Source of the DNA: Bdellovibrionales bacterium RIFOXYD12_FULL_39_22
Lineage (GTDB): Bacteria > Bdellovibrionota > Bacteriovoracia > Bacteriovoracales > Bacteriovoracaceae
Length of the DNA stretch: 64,000 nucleotides
Assembly: GCA_001770205.1 (NCBI GenBank)
Contig: MEQL01000061.1
Span: 121,412-185,411, forward strand
Direction of reading: 5' to 3'
The position numbers and the translations under genes are program-made. The notes under the pieces are model-generated. The model was given only the letters and a program-made list of their open reading frames with translations, searched no databases and was not told where the DNA came from. Numbering within the stretch: position 1 is the first letter of the stretch; each line of letters opens with the position of its first letter. Shown here piece after piece: positions 47,021 to 57,800 of the stretch.

Positions 47021-47626
47021 ATGATTAAGTTGAATCTTCTTGATAAGAAAAAAACGGCAGCAGTATCATCACTGCCTTTTAATCTTACGACGGAATCACT
47101 TAACATTAAGGGATTGATTATTTCCTTCGTTGTTTATCTGCTGGTTAGTTACATAATTACACCAGGACTTAATAGTGAGGTAGATACTGTTTCTGAACGT
47201 ATTAGCAAGATAAATGGTGAAATTGCTAAGATACAAGCAGAAATTGATTCTCAAGCGGAGTTAAAAGAACAGCTTTTGTCGTACAACGACCAAATTACCG
47301 CATTACAAGAGAAGACAAAGGTTGTGCAAAAAATTTTAGAAACGCGAAGAAATCCTCGGTCTCTTTTGGAGCGAATTGCGCGAACAATTCCTGATGATGT
47401 TTGGTTAACATCTCTTTCGATAAATCAAAATGCAGATATAAAAATAGAGGGAGAATCCCTTTTTTATAAAAGCATTGGAGAGTTTATTGCGTCGGCCAAT
47501 GATTCAGTCTTTTTTGGTAAGACGCTCAAACTTGCCTTTGCCACTACTGATACGAATAGAGATGGTGGCAAAAAGCGAGTAGAGAAATTTAAAATTGAAG
47601 GGACTGTGCAAAACTTTGGGAATTAA
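47021..47626 (+). CDS. pilN: Type IV pilus assembly protein PilN
   Basis: Inner-membrane alignment-complex protein. The N-terminal MIKLNLLDKKK is the PilM-binding INLLP-type motif, followed by one membrane helix (ISFVVYLLVSYIITPG, about residues 33-48), a coiled coil and a periplasmic fold with LLERIARTIPDDVWLTSLSI near 115-135, as in the family. 201 residues. It starts right after the pilM stop. Confidence 0.93.
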   Translation: MIKLNLLDKKKTAAVSSLPFNLTTESLNIKGLIISFVVYLLVSYIITPGLNSEVDTVSERISKINGEIAKIQAEIDSQAELKEQLLSYNDQITALQEKTKVVQKILETRRNPRSLLERIARTIPDDVWLTSLSINQNADIKIEGESLFYKSIGEFIASANDSVFFGKTLKLAFATTDTNRDGGKKRVEKFKIEGTVQNFGN

Positions 47627-47630
47627 ATAG

Positions 47631-48290
47631 ATGGCCAATACAATTTTGCCCAAATTATATCTTCTCATTATTGCCTACATAGGGTGGGGCCTCTATCAAG
47701 ATTATGAGGTAATAGAAGAGAAAAAGGCCGAACTTTTAACTCAAGAGATTGCAAGTAACGCCAAATTAAAAAAGCTAGGAACGCAGCGAGAAAAAATAAA
47801 AGAGTATTTTTCAGATATTGATGCTGCCAAAGAAAGAATTGAAAAGGCCAACCTGCAGATTGAAGAGCTGCAGAAAAAATTTCCCTCAGAGATTTCCACA
47901 ACTGCTGATTTGGATTTTTTTACTCAAATTGCAACCTCTTTGAAGATGAAAGAAGTCCGCCCGCAGCTACAGAGTGAGATTTCAAAAGATTTTTACTTTG
48001 AGCAGCGCTACTTTTTATCAACACGAGGAACATATTTACAAAATTTAATTTTTTTAGAAAAAGTTGCACAAGCGGAGAGGCTTTATAATATAGATAGTAT
48101 TACTTTGAATGTGGCCAATGAGCAGAAGATGGGCCGCTTTCAGGTTATCTCCTCCGATATTGTGTTGGTTGGCTACAGATATAATAAAAATTACAAACCA
48201 CCACCTCCTCCTGAAATTCCAGAGAAGAAGAACAAAAAGGCAAAGAAAGTAAAAAAAGGAGTTCGAGGCAACTCCGGGGATGGCGATTAG
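47631..48290 (+). CDS. pilO: Type IV pilus assembly protein PilO
   Basis: Partner of PilN in the periplasmic alignment complex. The 219-residue protein has one N-terminal hydrophobic helix (ILPKLYLLIIAYIGWGLYQD), a coiled coil (about residues 30-85) and a ferredoxin-like periplasmic domain (LDFFTQIATSLKMKEVRPQ onward). A Lys-rich tail (near 200-215) is unusual for PilO. Identification rests mostly on order and layout, because PilO is poorly conserved. Confidence 0.88.
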   Translation: MANTILPKLYLLIIAYIGWGLYQDYEVIEEKKAELLTQEIASNAKLKKLGTQREKIKEYFSDIDAAKERIEKANLQIEELQKKFPSEISTTADLDFFTQIATSLKMKEVRPQLQSEISKDFYFEQRYFLSTRGTYLQNLIFLEKVAQAERLYNIDSITLNVANEQKMGRFQVISSDIVLVGYRYNKNYKPPPPPEIPEKKNKKAKKVKKGVRGNSGDGD

Positions 48291-48292
48291 AT

Positions 48293-48904
48293 ATGGGTAG
48301 TCTGTTTAATTTTTTTCCCACCTTACTGGCAGTTTTGTTGCCAATTTTGGCCATTTGGCCGACGACAACTCTTTGGTCTCAAGATGAGATTTCGGCAGTT
48401 GATTCTGCAAATGAAATAGTCACGCCCACAGAAATAGAAAATATTACCAATAACGAATCCACTTCTTCTTTTTCTTCTCCTGCCAATTCGGCACAGTTTC
48501 CATTCTTAAATGGCGAAAAAACATTGATAGAAGAACCATTTAAAATGCGAGATCCTTTTAAGCGAATTGTCAGTTTAGGAAAAGAGAGTGTGGCCACTGA
48601 GAATTCTGGCGAACTTTCGTACTCCGACGGAGCAGAAAAAAAAGATATCAAAGGTATTCCCCTGGATAGAATAAAAGTAGTCGGTGTTTTATTAGGAAAA
48701 AATCGGAGGGCCATGGCCAAAGTGGCCGGTAGTGATGGCGTTTATGTTTTAAAAGAAGGAATGCTTTTAGGAGAAGAGGAATTAGAACTGAAGGCCATTT
48801 TGCCTGGCGGAATTGTGCTTATTGAAAAGATAAAAAACATCTATGATCAAGAAGAATATTTAGAAACGATTATCCCCATCACCTCCGAGACAAATATCAA
48901 ATAA
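48293..48904 (+). CDS. pilP: Type IV pilus pilotin-like assembly protein PilP
   Basis: Links the PilNO complex to the PilQ secretin. The 203-residue product has an N-terminal hydrophobic segment, an Asn/Ser/Thr-rich disordered linker (about residues 40-75) and the PilP domain beginning at MRDPFKRIVSLG, then IPLDRIKVVGVLLGKNRRAMAKV and GVYVLKEGMLLGEEELELKAI. No lipobox is evident, unlike many PilP lipoproteins. It starts 2 bp after the pilO stop. Confidence 0.9.
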   Translation: MGSLFNFFPTLLAVLLPILAIWPTTTLWSQDEISAVDSANEIVTPTEIENITNNESTSSFSSPANSAQFPFLNGEKTLIEEPFKMRDPFKRIVSLGKESVATENSGELSYSDGAEKKDIKGIPLDRIKVVGVLLGKNRRAMAKVAGSDGVYVLKEGMLLGEEELELKAILPGGIVLIEKIKNIYDQEEYLETIIPITSETNIK

Positions 48905-49010
48905 AAAAGATCGGCCATTGCGGAATATTTTATTTTTCCATAGGATTACACTTATATTTTATTCGGCCTGTGTTATACTAATAACAGGACTCTTCAAGGA
49001 TGAGGTAATT

Positions 49011-50819
49011 ATGAAAAAAGGATTTTTTCGAAAACTCTTCACCTGCCAACTTGCCGCAGCATTGGCCTGTGTGTCATTCATGGCCGGTGCCCAAGAAAAT
49101 TGTGAACTACTAAATATTGATTTCAAGCAGCAAGGCGAGGTTTCGGTAGTAACACTCTCTTTTGACAAAGATGTTTTTGATGTCACCAAACAACATTTAA
49201 CGGAAGATAAACAGGTCATCATAGACATTAAAAATAGCAGTGCCCTAGAGAAAATATTACGAGGCCTTGATACTTCGGAATTTTCGGGAAGCGTTGTTTA
49301 CATAAACCCCTATCAGCGCAGTAGCGATGTTCGCGTGGCCATTCAATTGCGTGACAACGTTCGCTCTATTCTAAAAAAGGAAGGGAATCTAGCAATAATC
49401 ACTATCGAAAATAGATTTGGAGTTTTCTCTCAATCTTACATCGATGAAAATGAAGGAGGGTTCGGCGGTGTTGGCCCCAAGGATTCCACGGCCGGACTTC
49501 AACCCAAATCAGATACGGTAGAAGATATCTTAGAAAATCTCTCTTTGAGTGGAAAAAAGGTTTATATTGGCCGCCGAATTTCAATTAATGTTAAAAGCGT
49601 ATCAGTCCCAGATATTTTAAATATGATTGCAGATGCTTCGGGATTTAATATTGTTATGAACGAAAGTTTGGCCAAGTTGCCGCGCTTGAGTCTTTCTTTA
49701 ACCAACACTCCCTGGGATCAGGTGCTAGATACTGTTTTAGAGATCAATAAATTGGTTGCCAAAAAAAACGGGCCTATTTTATTGGTGAAGACGGCGGATG
49801 AGGAGACGAAAGATCTAGAAGAAAAGCAAAAAATTGCGGAAAAAAATATTAAACAAGAGCCGCTGGTGACAAAAATATTTCCAGTAAGTTTTGCAGAAAT
49901 TGGAAGTTTGGAAAAAATTATTACGCCATATTTGACCAAAGAGCGAGGAACTATTGCGCAAGACAAGCGAACAAATGCGATAATTGTTAAGGATACGGTT
50001 GAATCGGTTGATCGGATTAGAAAAATTGTGGAGGCACTAGATACTGAGACCCCACAAATTATGATTGAATCTAAAATCGTAGAGGTGATAGAGTCGCACT
50101 CTCTTAATGTTGGCCTAGGCGATGGTGTGCACGCGGGCTATGATCCAATCGGGCCAACTGCCCCAAACAAAGGCCCAGGATTTTCTCTTAGTACCTTGAC
50201 CAATACTGAGACGTTGGGTGTAAATATTTTACGTTACGGAAAACTAACCGATTTAAAGTTTAATTTAAATTTAATGGAGTCTGAGGGGAAAATTAAAATC
50301 ATTCAAAGTCCCAAAATAATTACCCAAAACAATCAACAAGCAACAATTTCTCGAGATGATTCTCGTTACTTTAAAGTGACAACTCCGGCCACCAATAATT
50401 CAACCGCAGGAAGTGTTAGTACCGCCGACACCTGGCAAGAAGTTTCAGCAACTCTTTCACTAGATGTAACGCCACAGGTTACCAATGACGGCTCAATTAT
50501 TTTAAAAGTGGCCGTTAACAAAGGATCCTTTGGCGTACAAACAGATCCAACGCAACCACCCCCTGCGACAACTAGCACCATTAATACTAACGTCCTGGTG
50601 GATAATGGATCTACTGTGGTAATTGGAGGTATTTATTTGTATGAAGAGAGTGAAAGTCACCATGGAATTCCATTTTTAAAAGATATTCCATTAATAGGAT
50701 GGTTGTTTCGTTCTTCATATAATCCCAAACAAGATAAAACAGAGTTAATGGTTTTTTTAACTCCGCGAATTATGAATCAGGAAAATGCAGGGCTTAATGT
50801 GGCCGACGATAATTCGTAG
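49011..50819 (+). CDS. pilQ: Type IV pilus secretin PilQ
   Basis: Outer-membrane pore for the pilus fibre. The start at ATG 49011 follows AAGGATGAGG and begins a signal peptide (LFTCQLAAALACVSFMAGAQ); a longer frame to 48918 is unlikely. Order in the 602-residue protein: one AMIN domain (about 35-140), STN/N0 (VSVPDILNMIADASGFNIVM near 200), N1 (FPVSFAEIGSLEKIITPYL near 295) and secretin (IIQSPKIITQNNQQATI, then LVDNGSTVVIGGIY near 540). Many PilQ proteins have two or three AMIN domains; here I see one. Confidence 0.95.
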   Translation: MKKGFFRKLFTCQLAAALACVSFMAGAQENCELLNIDFKQQGEVSVVTLSFDKDVFDVTKQHLTEDKQVIIDIKNSSALEKILRGLDTSEFSGSVVYINPYQRSSDVRVAIQLRDNVRSILKKEGNLAIITIENRFGVFSQSYIDENEGGFGGVGPKDSTAGLQPKSDTVEDILENLSLSGKKVYIGRRISINVKSVSVPDILNMIADASGFNIVMNESLAKLPRLSLSLTNTPWDQVLDTVLEINKLVAKKNGPILLVKTADEETKDLEEKQKIAEKNIKQEPLVTKIFPVSFAEIGSLEKIITPYLTKERGTIAQDKRTNAIIVKDTVESVDRIRKIVEALDTETPQIMIESKIVEVIESHSLNVGLGDGVHAGYDPIGPTAPNKGPGFSLSTLTNTETLGVNILRYGKLTDLKFNLNLMESEGKIKIIQSPKIITQNNQQATISRDDSRYFKVTTPATNNSTAGSVSTADTWQEVSATLSLDVTPQVTNDGSIILKVAVNKGSFGVQTDPTQPPPATTSTINTNVLVDNGSTVVIGGIYLYEESESHHGIPFLKDIPLIGWLFRSSYNPKQDKTELMVFLTPRIMNQENAGLNVADDNS

Positions 50820-50841
50820 AAGGCAAGAGGCAGAGAACGTC

Positions 50842-52011
50842 GTGACAAAAAAAATAACCACCTCTCCAATTGTAGCTAAGTATTTGCAGGCATATGAAAA
50901 AGATCCTAAGTCAACTCTCTTTGCTCCATTGGCCGAGGGCATGCGTAAAATTGGAATGGTAGATCGAGCAATTAAGATACTAGAAAGTGGATTGCGTTAT
51001 CATCCTGGCCATGTCCTTGGGGTTTTGGGTTTGGCCCAATGCTACTTTGACCTAGGAGAGCATACTAGAACTTTTGATATCCTAAGGCCCATTATTGGAA
51101 ACAATCGCGAAAATATTAAAATGCAAAAATTATTTGCGCATGTATGCATGGGAATAGGAAAACTAGAAGACGCATTAGAAACCTATAAATATCTTCTCTT
51201 TCTTAATCCCAATGACAAAGAGGCCGCTCAATTTGTGAAGGGATTAGAATCTCAAGGCATAAGAGAAGAAGATCCGCTGTTGGCACTAAGAGATAGCACG
51301 TCGGCACAGGAGAAAGATCAATTATTTGCGGTGAACAATATAGATATTATTAAAGAAAGCGCCGACTGGGTTCCTGTAGAAAATTCTAAGCTGTTGTCGG
51401 AGGGCCGCCCTTCGATGGCCAAAGCAGAAGAGTCTTTTTTTGATAGCGCAGAAGAATTTGATCATAAAAACAGACAAGAAGGCCCTGAAGATGAATGGCA
51501 AATAAAATCACATGTGCCAACCTCTATCGCCACTGAAAGCGTTGGTCGACCAAAAGAAGAGGCGTCCATTCAAGCCCCAGTGTTGTCACGGACAACGACA
51601 AGCAATACCAATGACGATGGGCCAGTAATAACACATACCTTGGTGGATCTCTATTGTGCGCAAGGACATCACCAACGGGCATTAGAAATATTAAATAAAA
51701 TGTTGGCCTTAAATCCCAACGATCATCGAACGATAGAAAAAATGGAAGAGGTACAGAAAATAATAAAGGATAAATGCCTCCTAGATGAAGGGCGCAAAAG
51801 TCTAATGGATCTTTTTGATAGCAAAATAACACCTGCCATTCCAGTTGTTCCAGAGAGCGGTCAAGTTAAAACTGAACAGGAAATAAGCAACGGAAATGAA
51901 GATCGAGCTGTAGAAGAATTTAAAATGGTAGAAAAAAGAATGTTAAATTTCTTAACATTAATCAAAAAAAGAGCTAATACATACCTCTCTGAAAAAAACA
52001 CGAGGGGATAG
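50842..52011 (+). CDS. Tetratricopeptide-repeat protein downstream of pilQ
   Basis: The 389-residue product has TPR units near residues 10-110 (ILESGLRYHPGHVLGVLGLAQCYFDLGE type) and one near 265-300 (LVDLYCAQGHHQRALEILNKMLALNP), separated by a charged, likely disordered linker. No signal peptide. GTG 50842 after AGAGG is preferred over an upstream ATG at 50785 that overlaps pilQ. Position after pilQ suggests a pilus or assembly role, but aroQ and efp follow in the same run, so it may be unrelated. Confidence 0.78.
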   Translation: MTKKITTSPIVAKYLQAYEKDPKSTLFAPLAEGMRKIGMVDRAIKILESGLRYHPGHVLGVLGLAQCYFDLGEHTRTFDILRPIIGNNRENIKMQKLFAHVCMGIGKLEDALETYKYLLFLNPNDKEAAQFVKGLESQGIREEDPLLALRDSTSAQEKDQLFAVNNIDIIKESADWVPVENSKLLSEGRPSMAKAEESFFDSAEEFDHKNRQEGPEDEWQIKSHVPTSIATESVGRPKEEASIQAPVLSRTTTSNTNDDGPVITHTLVDLYCAQGHHQRALEILNKMLALNPNDHRTIEKMEEVQKIIKDKCLLDEGRKSLMDLFDSKITPAIPVVPESGQVKTEQEISNGNEDRAVEEFKMVEKRMLNFLTLIKKRANTYLSEKNTRG

Positions 52012-52016
52012 TGGCG

Positions 52017-52463
52017 ATGAAAGATCGGCCTTCACGAATAAAAATTCAAATTATAAATGGCCCCAACCTGAATATTTTAGGCCAAAGAGAAAAAGATATT
52101 TACGGGGAAGATTCACTTTTGGCAATTCAGTCATATGTTGAGGAGAAGATAAAGGGCCTACCCGTTGCTCTTTCCTGGTTTCAATCAAATATTGAGGGAG
52201 AGATTGTTAATGAGATACAGCGATCTCTCGCAAAAGAAGTAGCGCTTCTAGTGATTAATCCCGGAGGATACTCGCATACTAGTGTCGCTATTTATGATGC
52301 GCTAAAAGCACTTCCTTGCAAAAAAGTAGAAGTTCACTTGACAAACACGCACAAACGAGAGGATTTTAGAAGAAATCGAATTACCGCAGGTGCTGTGGAC
52401 GTTATAATTGAGGGTGCTGGAAAGGATAGTTACTTACTTGCCATTTTATCCCAAACATTTTGA
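52017..52463 (+). CDS. aroQ: 3-dehydroquinate dehydratase, type II
   Basis: Third step of the shikimate pathway. The 148-residue protein has the N-terminal INGPNLNILGQREKDIYG with the conserved Asn, Arg and catalytic Tyr, INPGGYSHTSVAIYDAL near 82-98, and the catalytic His in EVHLTNTHKREDFR near 105. ATG 52017 fits the GAGGGG site better than GTG 52011. efp follows 14 bp downstream. Confidence 0.94.
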   Translation: MKDRPSRIKIQIINGPNLNILGQREKDIYGEDSLLAIQSYVEEKIKGLPVALSWFQSNIEGEIVNEIQRSLAKEVALLVINPGGYSHTSVAIYDALKALPCKKVEVHLTNTHKREDFRRNRITAGAVDVIIEGAGKDSYLLAILSQTF

Positions 52464-52477
52464 AGGAGTTTTAAAAA

Positions 52478-53047
52478 ATGATACCTACCACTGAACTAAA
52501 AAAGGGATTGAAGATTGAGCTAGAAGGAAAGCCGTATGTGATTTTACAATCAACGCATACTAATCCAGGAAAGGGTTCGGCCTTTGTTCGGGCCAGAATT
52601 AAAAACCTGGAAACGGGAGCAGTAATTGAACGAACCTTTAAGGCCGGGGTTGATACGGGCCTTGAACGTCCAGAACTAGATGAGCGACAAATGTCCTATA
52701 TGTATTCAGACATGGAAGGATTTAATTTCATGTGCCAGAACACCTATGAAACTATTCATCTAACAAAAGAACAAATTGGTGATGATATTGGATTTTTACA
52801 AGAAGGAATTATGGTTGCCGTTATTTTTTATAAAGGCCGACCAATTTCTATCGATCTTCCAAACTTTGTTAATATTCGCGTTACTTCCGCAGAACCGGGA
52901 GTAAAAGGTGATACTGCCACTGGGGCATCTAAAAAGGCAACGCTAGAAACAGGAATGATAATAAATGTTCCGCTTTTTGTTAAAGACAATGATCTATTAA
53001 AAATTGACACAAGAACCGGCGAATATGTCGAGAGAGTTAAAGAATAA
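52478..53047 (+). CDS. efp: Translation elongation factor P
   Basis: Relieves ribosome stalling at polyproline. The 189-residue protein has the modification-site loop THTNPGKGSAFVRARIKN with the Lys near residue 33, and the C-terminal signature GDTATGASKKATLETGMIINVPLFV. A GAAGGAG ribosome site precedes the start. Several proteins in this window have Pro-rich tails (for example 32654-33820 and 62936 onward), which would need EF-P. No modification enzyme gene is seen nearby. Confidence 0.97.
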   Translation: MIPTTELKKGLKIELEGKPYVILQSTHTNPGKGSAFVRARIKNLETGAVIERTFKAGVDTGLERPELDERQMSYMYSDMEGFNFMCQNTYETIHLTKEQIGDDIGFLQEGIMVAVIFYKGRPISIDLPNFVNIRVTSAEPGVKGDTATGASKKATLETGMIINVPLFVKDNDLLKIDTRTGEYVERVKE

Positions 53048-53086
53048 AAAAGAACTCTAAATACTTAGAGGATAGGTAATTAACTA

Positions 53087-54856
53087 GTGAGTAATTTTCA
53101 AAATGCGCTAGAGTGTTACAACGATAATAAGTATGATGCCGCATTTGCCTGGTTTAAAGCGACAATTAGTGAAAAGGATGGCCAAGTAGAGACAAAGCTT
53201 TTGGCCATGGAATATCTCGCAAAAATTAATATACTCCTTAAGCACAAAAATCTTTTATCCCAAATACAATTTGATCTGGCGTGTGAACTTCTTGAGAAGA
53301 GCAGTTGGTCGAGTGCTTATAAGTTATTTAAAGATGTTTTTTTGACAATTGAAAGTGAGAAACTAGAAAACTTACCAAATAAAATCCCCCGAGGAGTTTT
53401 ACTTAACAATCTATGGAAAAGTTCAAGCGAAAGTGGAGAGATAGAAGACGCCAAGTATTTTTTCAACGAGGCCTTTTGGCAGTACAAAAAAAGTAATAAT
53501 AGTTGGGCAATGTTAGGTCTTTTAGAAAACTATCAGGAAAAATATCCACTGCCAGACCATCTCCAAGATGAATATTTTCGCCTTCTTCTGATTTCTGGAG
53601 AGTTAGCAAAATTTCAACGGGCCACTAATTTTATTAGAGAGGATATTTCTGAGGCATTTGCGCAAGATAATTTTATTGCGTTAGTTGGCCAACCTAAATA
53701 TCTGGCCCTGTTAAAGAAGTTATCACAGGAAATCTCTTGTTTTCCAAATTGGCGAGAAGATGCGGCTCTTTTTGAAATTGTTTTAGTGGAATTATTTTTA
53801 AGCATATATCCTAAAGAGATAAGTTTTCGGGTTAATCTTGATGATAGAAAAAGGCTCATAAATTTATTATTTGAATTTCTAGTGGTTTTTCCAAACAATC
53901 CGGTGGGTATATTGGTTTTGTATCAATACGGCATTGTTTTTTCTAAAAGATTTATGCTGCAAGCACTTATCCCCAACATTGCCCCCAAGCGCAGCGGTCG
54001 ACGCGAAGACGATAAGATTTTTAATGCACTAAAAAACAAAAAAATTGACCTGGTAAATATGAGAACTTGTGACTACGTTGAGGTTGGTGATAGCGATTTT
54101 GAAATTGATCTAGGGGAAGATCTTTTTGTAGATAATACATCAAGAGGTGATTTGCATAAATCACCAACACAACTTATTCATGCGATAGATTATTTAATTA
54201 AAAGTGGAAACGAAGAACATATAGACAAATTAATGGAGGAGCTTAGAAAAATTGATCCTCAAAACAATTATCTTAAAGAGCTGGAGGCCAAAAGGCAAAA
54301 ATCATTTTCGAATAAGGCAAATCAAGAGGTCGCGCAAAAAGATCAACAGCGAGAGGACAGACTTGTTCAGACACTAGAAAATCTCATTCACGGAGAGAGA
54401 GACGGGTTAGAGGAAAGAGAATTTCGGCAAAAGGAAAAAAGTGTTATTGATCATCTTGTTTTACAAGGACGTGAATATATTTGTGATAATGTTAGTGATT
54501 TGGCGACAGCATTTTTAAATATGCAAATGTACTCGGCGGTAGAGTTTGTCGTAAATATGGCCGAAACGGCCCCTCGTCTTACCGTAGAAGAAAAAGTTGG
54601 TCTTTCATATATTAAGGCATCGGCCTTAATGGAGCAAAAGCGGTTTTTTGATGCGCTTGCAGAGGTAGAAAGTGTTCTTGGCGGCCTGCCACTTACGAGC
54701 GAAGAGAAAAAAGACTTTTTATATTTAAATGCTGAGCTTCTTTATGCTGTGAAGGAGAGATCACGTGCATTAAAAATATATCAAGAGCTTTATAATATTG
54801 ATCCAAATTATCGAATGGTGAAAAACAGGATAGGGTTAATTGAAAGCGGGAAATAA
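53087..54856 (+). CDS. TPR-like protein upstream of tamB, unknown function
   Basis: The 589-residue product is helical throughout with TPR-like pairs near the N-terminus (FQNALECYNDNKYDAAFAWFKATI) and C-terminus (KASALMEQKRFFDALAEVESVLGG, then ALKIYQELYNIDPNYRMVKNRIG). The middle has an acidic region near 325-350. No signal peptide. It starts with GTG 53087 after AGAGGATAGG, and tamB begins inside its last 17 bases, so the two are coupled. A role with the TamB/Omp85 pair is inferred from this. Confidence 0.8.
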   Translation: MSNFQNALECYNDNKYDAAFAWFKATISEKDGQVETKLLAMEYLAKINILLKHKNLLSQIQFDLACELLEKSSWSSAYKLFKDVFLTIESEKLENLPNKIPRGVLLNNLWKSSSESGEIEDAKYFFNEAFWQYKKSNNSWAMLGLLENYQEKYPLPDHLQDEYFRLLLISGELAKFQRATNFIREDISEAFAQDNFIALVGQPKYLALLKKLSQEISCFPNWREDAALFEIVLVELFLSIYPKEISFRVNLDDRKRLINLLFEFLVVFPNNPVGILVLYQYGIVFSKRFMLQALIPNIAPKRSGRREDDKIFNALKNKKIDLVNMRTCDYVEVGDSDFEIDLGEDLFVDNTSRGDLHKSPTQLIHAIDYLIKSGNEEHIDKLMEELRKIDPQNNYLKELEAKRQKSFSNKANQEVAQKDQQREDRLVQTLENLIHGERDGLEEREFRQKEKSVIDHLVLQGREYICDNVSDLATAFLNMQMYSAVEFVVNMAETAPRLTVEEKVGLSYIKASALMEQKRFFDALAEVESVLGGLPLTSEEKKDFLYLNAELLYAVKERSRALKIYQELYNIDPNYRMVKNRIGLIESGK

Positions 54857-57800
54857 ATTTTTTCTTATCTTTGCCATATTGGTTTTGTCTCTGTTCTATG
54901 GCGTCTGGGAATTTACGCAAACATCATTTTTCATTGGACAAATAAAGGATAAGGTTTCACAAGAAGTGAAGAAACAATCTGGTATTTCTGTTGCCTTTGA
55001 TAATTTTCAACTCCACTTTTTTCCACCCAAAACAGTTTTACAAAATGTCGCTTTTGGTGATTCAAAAAATAAATGGAGTGCCACTTTTTCTACTGTTTCA
55101 ATTTCATTTAGTCCGCTTGATATATTTTCTAGCGAGTTGGTTTTTGATGAGATAGCTGGAGAAGCGGGAACAATTAGCGTTGGACAAATAAAAAGAGATG
55201 AAAAAAAGAAAAAAAATGATAATTTATATCAATCTCTTTCGTTATTGTTGCCACCGGCCATTTCCAAAATTAAAATTAAAGATACAACCATTGATTTTGC
55301 TGGCAAACCATATGCAGAGATTGACAAGCTTTTTTTACTGCGTTCCAACAACCTATTCATAGCAGAGGCGTTCGCCTCCGACATCCAATATGGCCAACAC
55401 CAGATAAGCACGTTAAGGGGCAAATGGCATATTTCTCCTAAAGAAATCAAAATCATTTCAATGGAAGTTGGTAAACACGAATCGATTGTTGCGATTAGTG
55501 GGGGAATTTTCGATGGTAAGTTAGATTTAAAACTTAGCATCGACATTGAACTTGCCAAGATATTGCGCGATTATGATATAGATCCCGCATTAATTAGTTC
55601 GGCAACAATAAAAGGGGAAATTTCCGTTATAGGCAAATTAAGCGCACCAACCTTTCGCGGAAAGATATCGGTAGAAAACTTGATATGTGATTATTTGCGC
55701 ATGCAAAACATTAAGCTGACATTTTTCAGCGATAAAAATCAAAACATTTGGATAGATAAACTTCATGGTATTTTCGCAGATGGCTCAATTTCCTTGCTGG
55801 CCCCAATAAAGGTTTTTAGTAAAGACAGAGGCGATATTGTTTTTCCGGAATTATCTTTTGATTTAAAAAACATGCAGACAGATGTTGCATTGCATTTTTT
55901 GCGGAAGAGCTTTAGTAACGTTGTTGGGAAATTTACCGGAAGAGTTTTCCTTGCCCCGCGGCCAGAAGGCCTGGAAGTAGTCATCGAAAAGGGGAGTGCA
56001 ATTGATAATTTTAGATTATTAAAACATGGAAGCACTAAGAATATTTTAGAAAATGAGCGGATAGGATTCGACGAGACACAGTTTTTCATTGATAAAAACA
56101 AAAAAATAACAATGAAAGTAGGATTAGAGATTGCCCAAAAAAAGGTTGTTGGAACGGGGGTTGTTTCAAGTGATGGAATTGAGATTCGTGCCAATTGCGC
56201 AGATATGGATATGAATAAATTTGGGCCAATTGTTGGGAAGAAAATTTTAGGAACGGGGCCGATTAGTGTTGTTATCACAAGGAATAAAGAAACGACACTG
56301 TTTACTTTTAATCTAAAAATGGAGGGGTTTAAGGTAATAGGCTTGGACTTGGGAAAAACATTGGCGGAGATAACATACAACTCGACAACTAATCAATTGC
56401 GTATTAATCAGGGCATGATATCTAGAGGCAATTGTCGATATACCTTGGACGGGATATTCGATTTTTCCGCGGAGAGTAATTATAATCTTAGGGCAAAGTT
56501 TGATCGCTGCAGTGCTGATAACTCCAGGGCAATCTTTAAACACTATCTTTCAGGAAGATTCCCAACAACAGAGCGCATAGATTTTACGCATTCGTCGAAT
56601 TTATCGATAAAAGGAAATTTACATCAATCAAAAATATCAGTGAATGGTAAAACGCATATTTCCAGGGCCTCTATTTGGGGCGAGCGAATTAATGGAGTCG
56701 ACGCTAATATCTCATATTCCAATGAACAACTAGAAGTTACGGCACTCGATTTGCGAAAGGGCTCCGGAAGAGTTAGTGGAAAGTTTTCGTGGAATTTTAA
56801 TAATGGCCTTGTTGATTATGATTTGGCCATTAGAAAAATCAAATTAAGGGAGTCTGATTTATATCAACTTTTAAATTTAGGCCATGATGGAGAGTTAGCA
56901 GGAGTAATGGTTGGAAGAGGTGCTCGCGATGGCCTTGAGCATCGTCTGGAGCTAGAAATATATAACAGCACAATTGGCACAACCCGGGTCAACAACTCGC
57001 GAATAAAGATATCTGGAACGAATAAAAAAGTCTTAATAGAAGGTAATTTGTTAGGAGATAGTATAAAATTAAATTCGCTTTTATTTCTTAGATCTTCTGA
57101 AATTAAAGAGAAATCCACGCTTCATTTGGAGGTAAATGAGAATGAAATAAAAAATCTATTTGGCCTTTTTTCTGCTCACAATGCCATCGGAGCAAACATC
57201 AGAGGACAACTAAAGGGGTTTTTAGATGCCTCTTTTGACCTTGAAAATCCCGCGTCGTTAAATGTTAATTCAAACATTACGGATTTTAATTGGGGGGCTG
57301 GCGCAACACAGTTTAGTTTGATTGCACCTGCCAATTTGGCGATAAAAGAGGGAGTTATTCAAAAGTGGTATTTGAAACTAAAAAATCAAACGGGAAAGGA
57401 TTTTATTATCAATTCTGGCCAGGGAGATTTTAAAAATGAGTTTAGAATTTTTTTCGACTACAATTACAATGCAGAACTTTTTTCCATCCTTTCTCCACAG
57501 ATTGCCTTTGCCGCTGGAAAGGTTGAAGGGATGGCCGTTTTTATTGGAAAAAAAGGAGGCGGACAATACCACGCAAGTGCTAAAGGAAGAAATATTGATA
57601 TACGCTTAAAAAATATTCCCAACGACTTTTCTATGGTCAATTTTAATGTTGTTTTTGATGATAAAAAAATAATTTTTGATAATTTTTCTGCCAAATATGG
57701 AAATGGGAATGTTTCGGCCTCTGGACGTGCCGATTTTTCTCAAGATCTTTTTTCTCCGGCAGTTGATTTGAATTTATCCTTACGACAGGTGCAAGTTCCC

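Noticed and set aside
55763..56380. A 205-codon reverse open frame inside tamB
   Set aside because: It lies wholly within the conserved forward gene and its composition is that of a complement frame.
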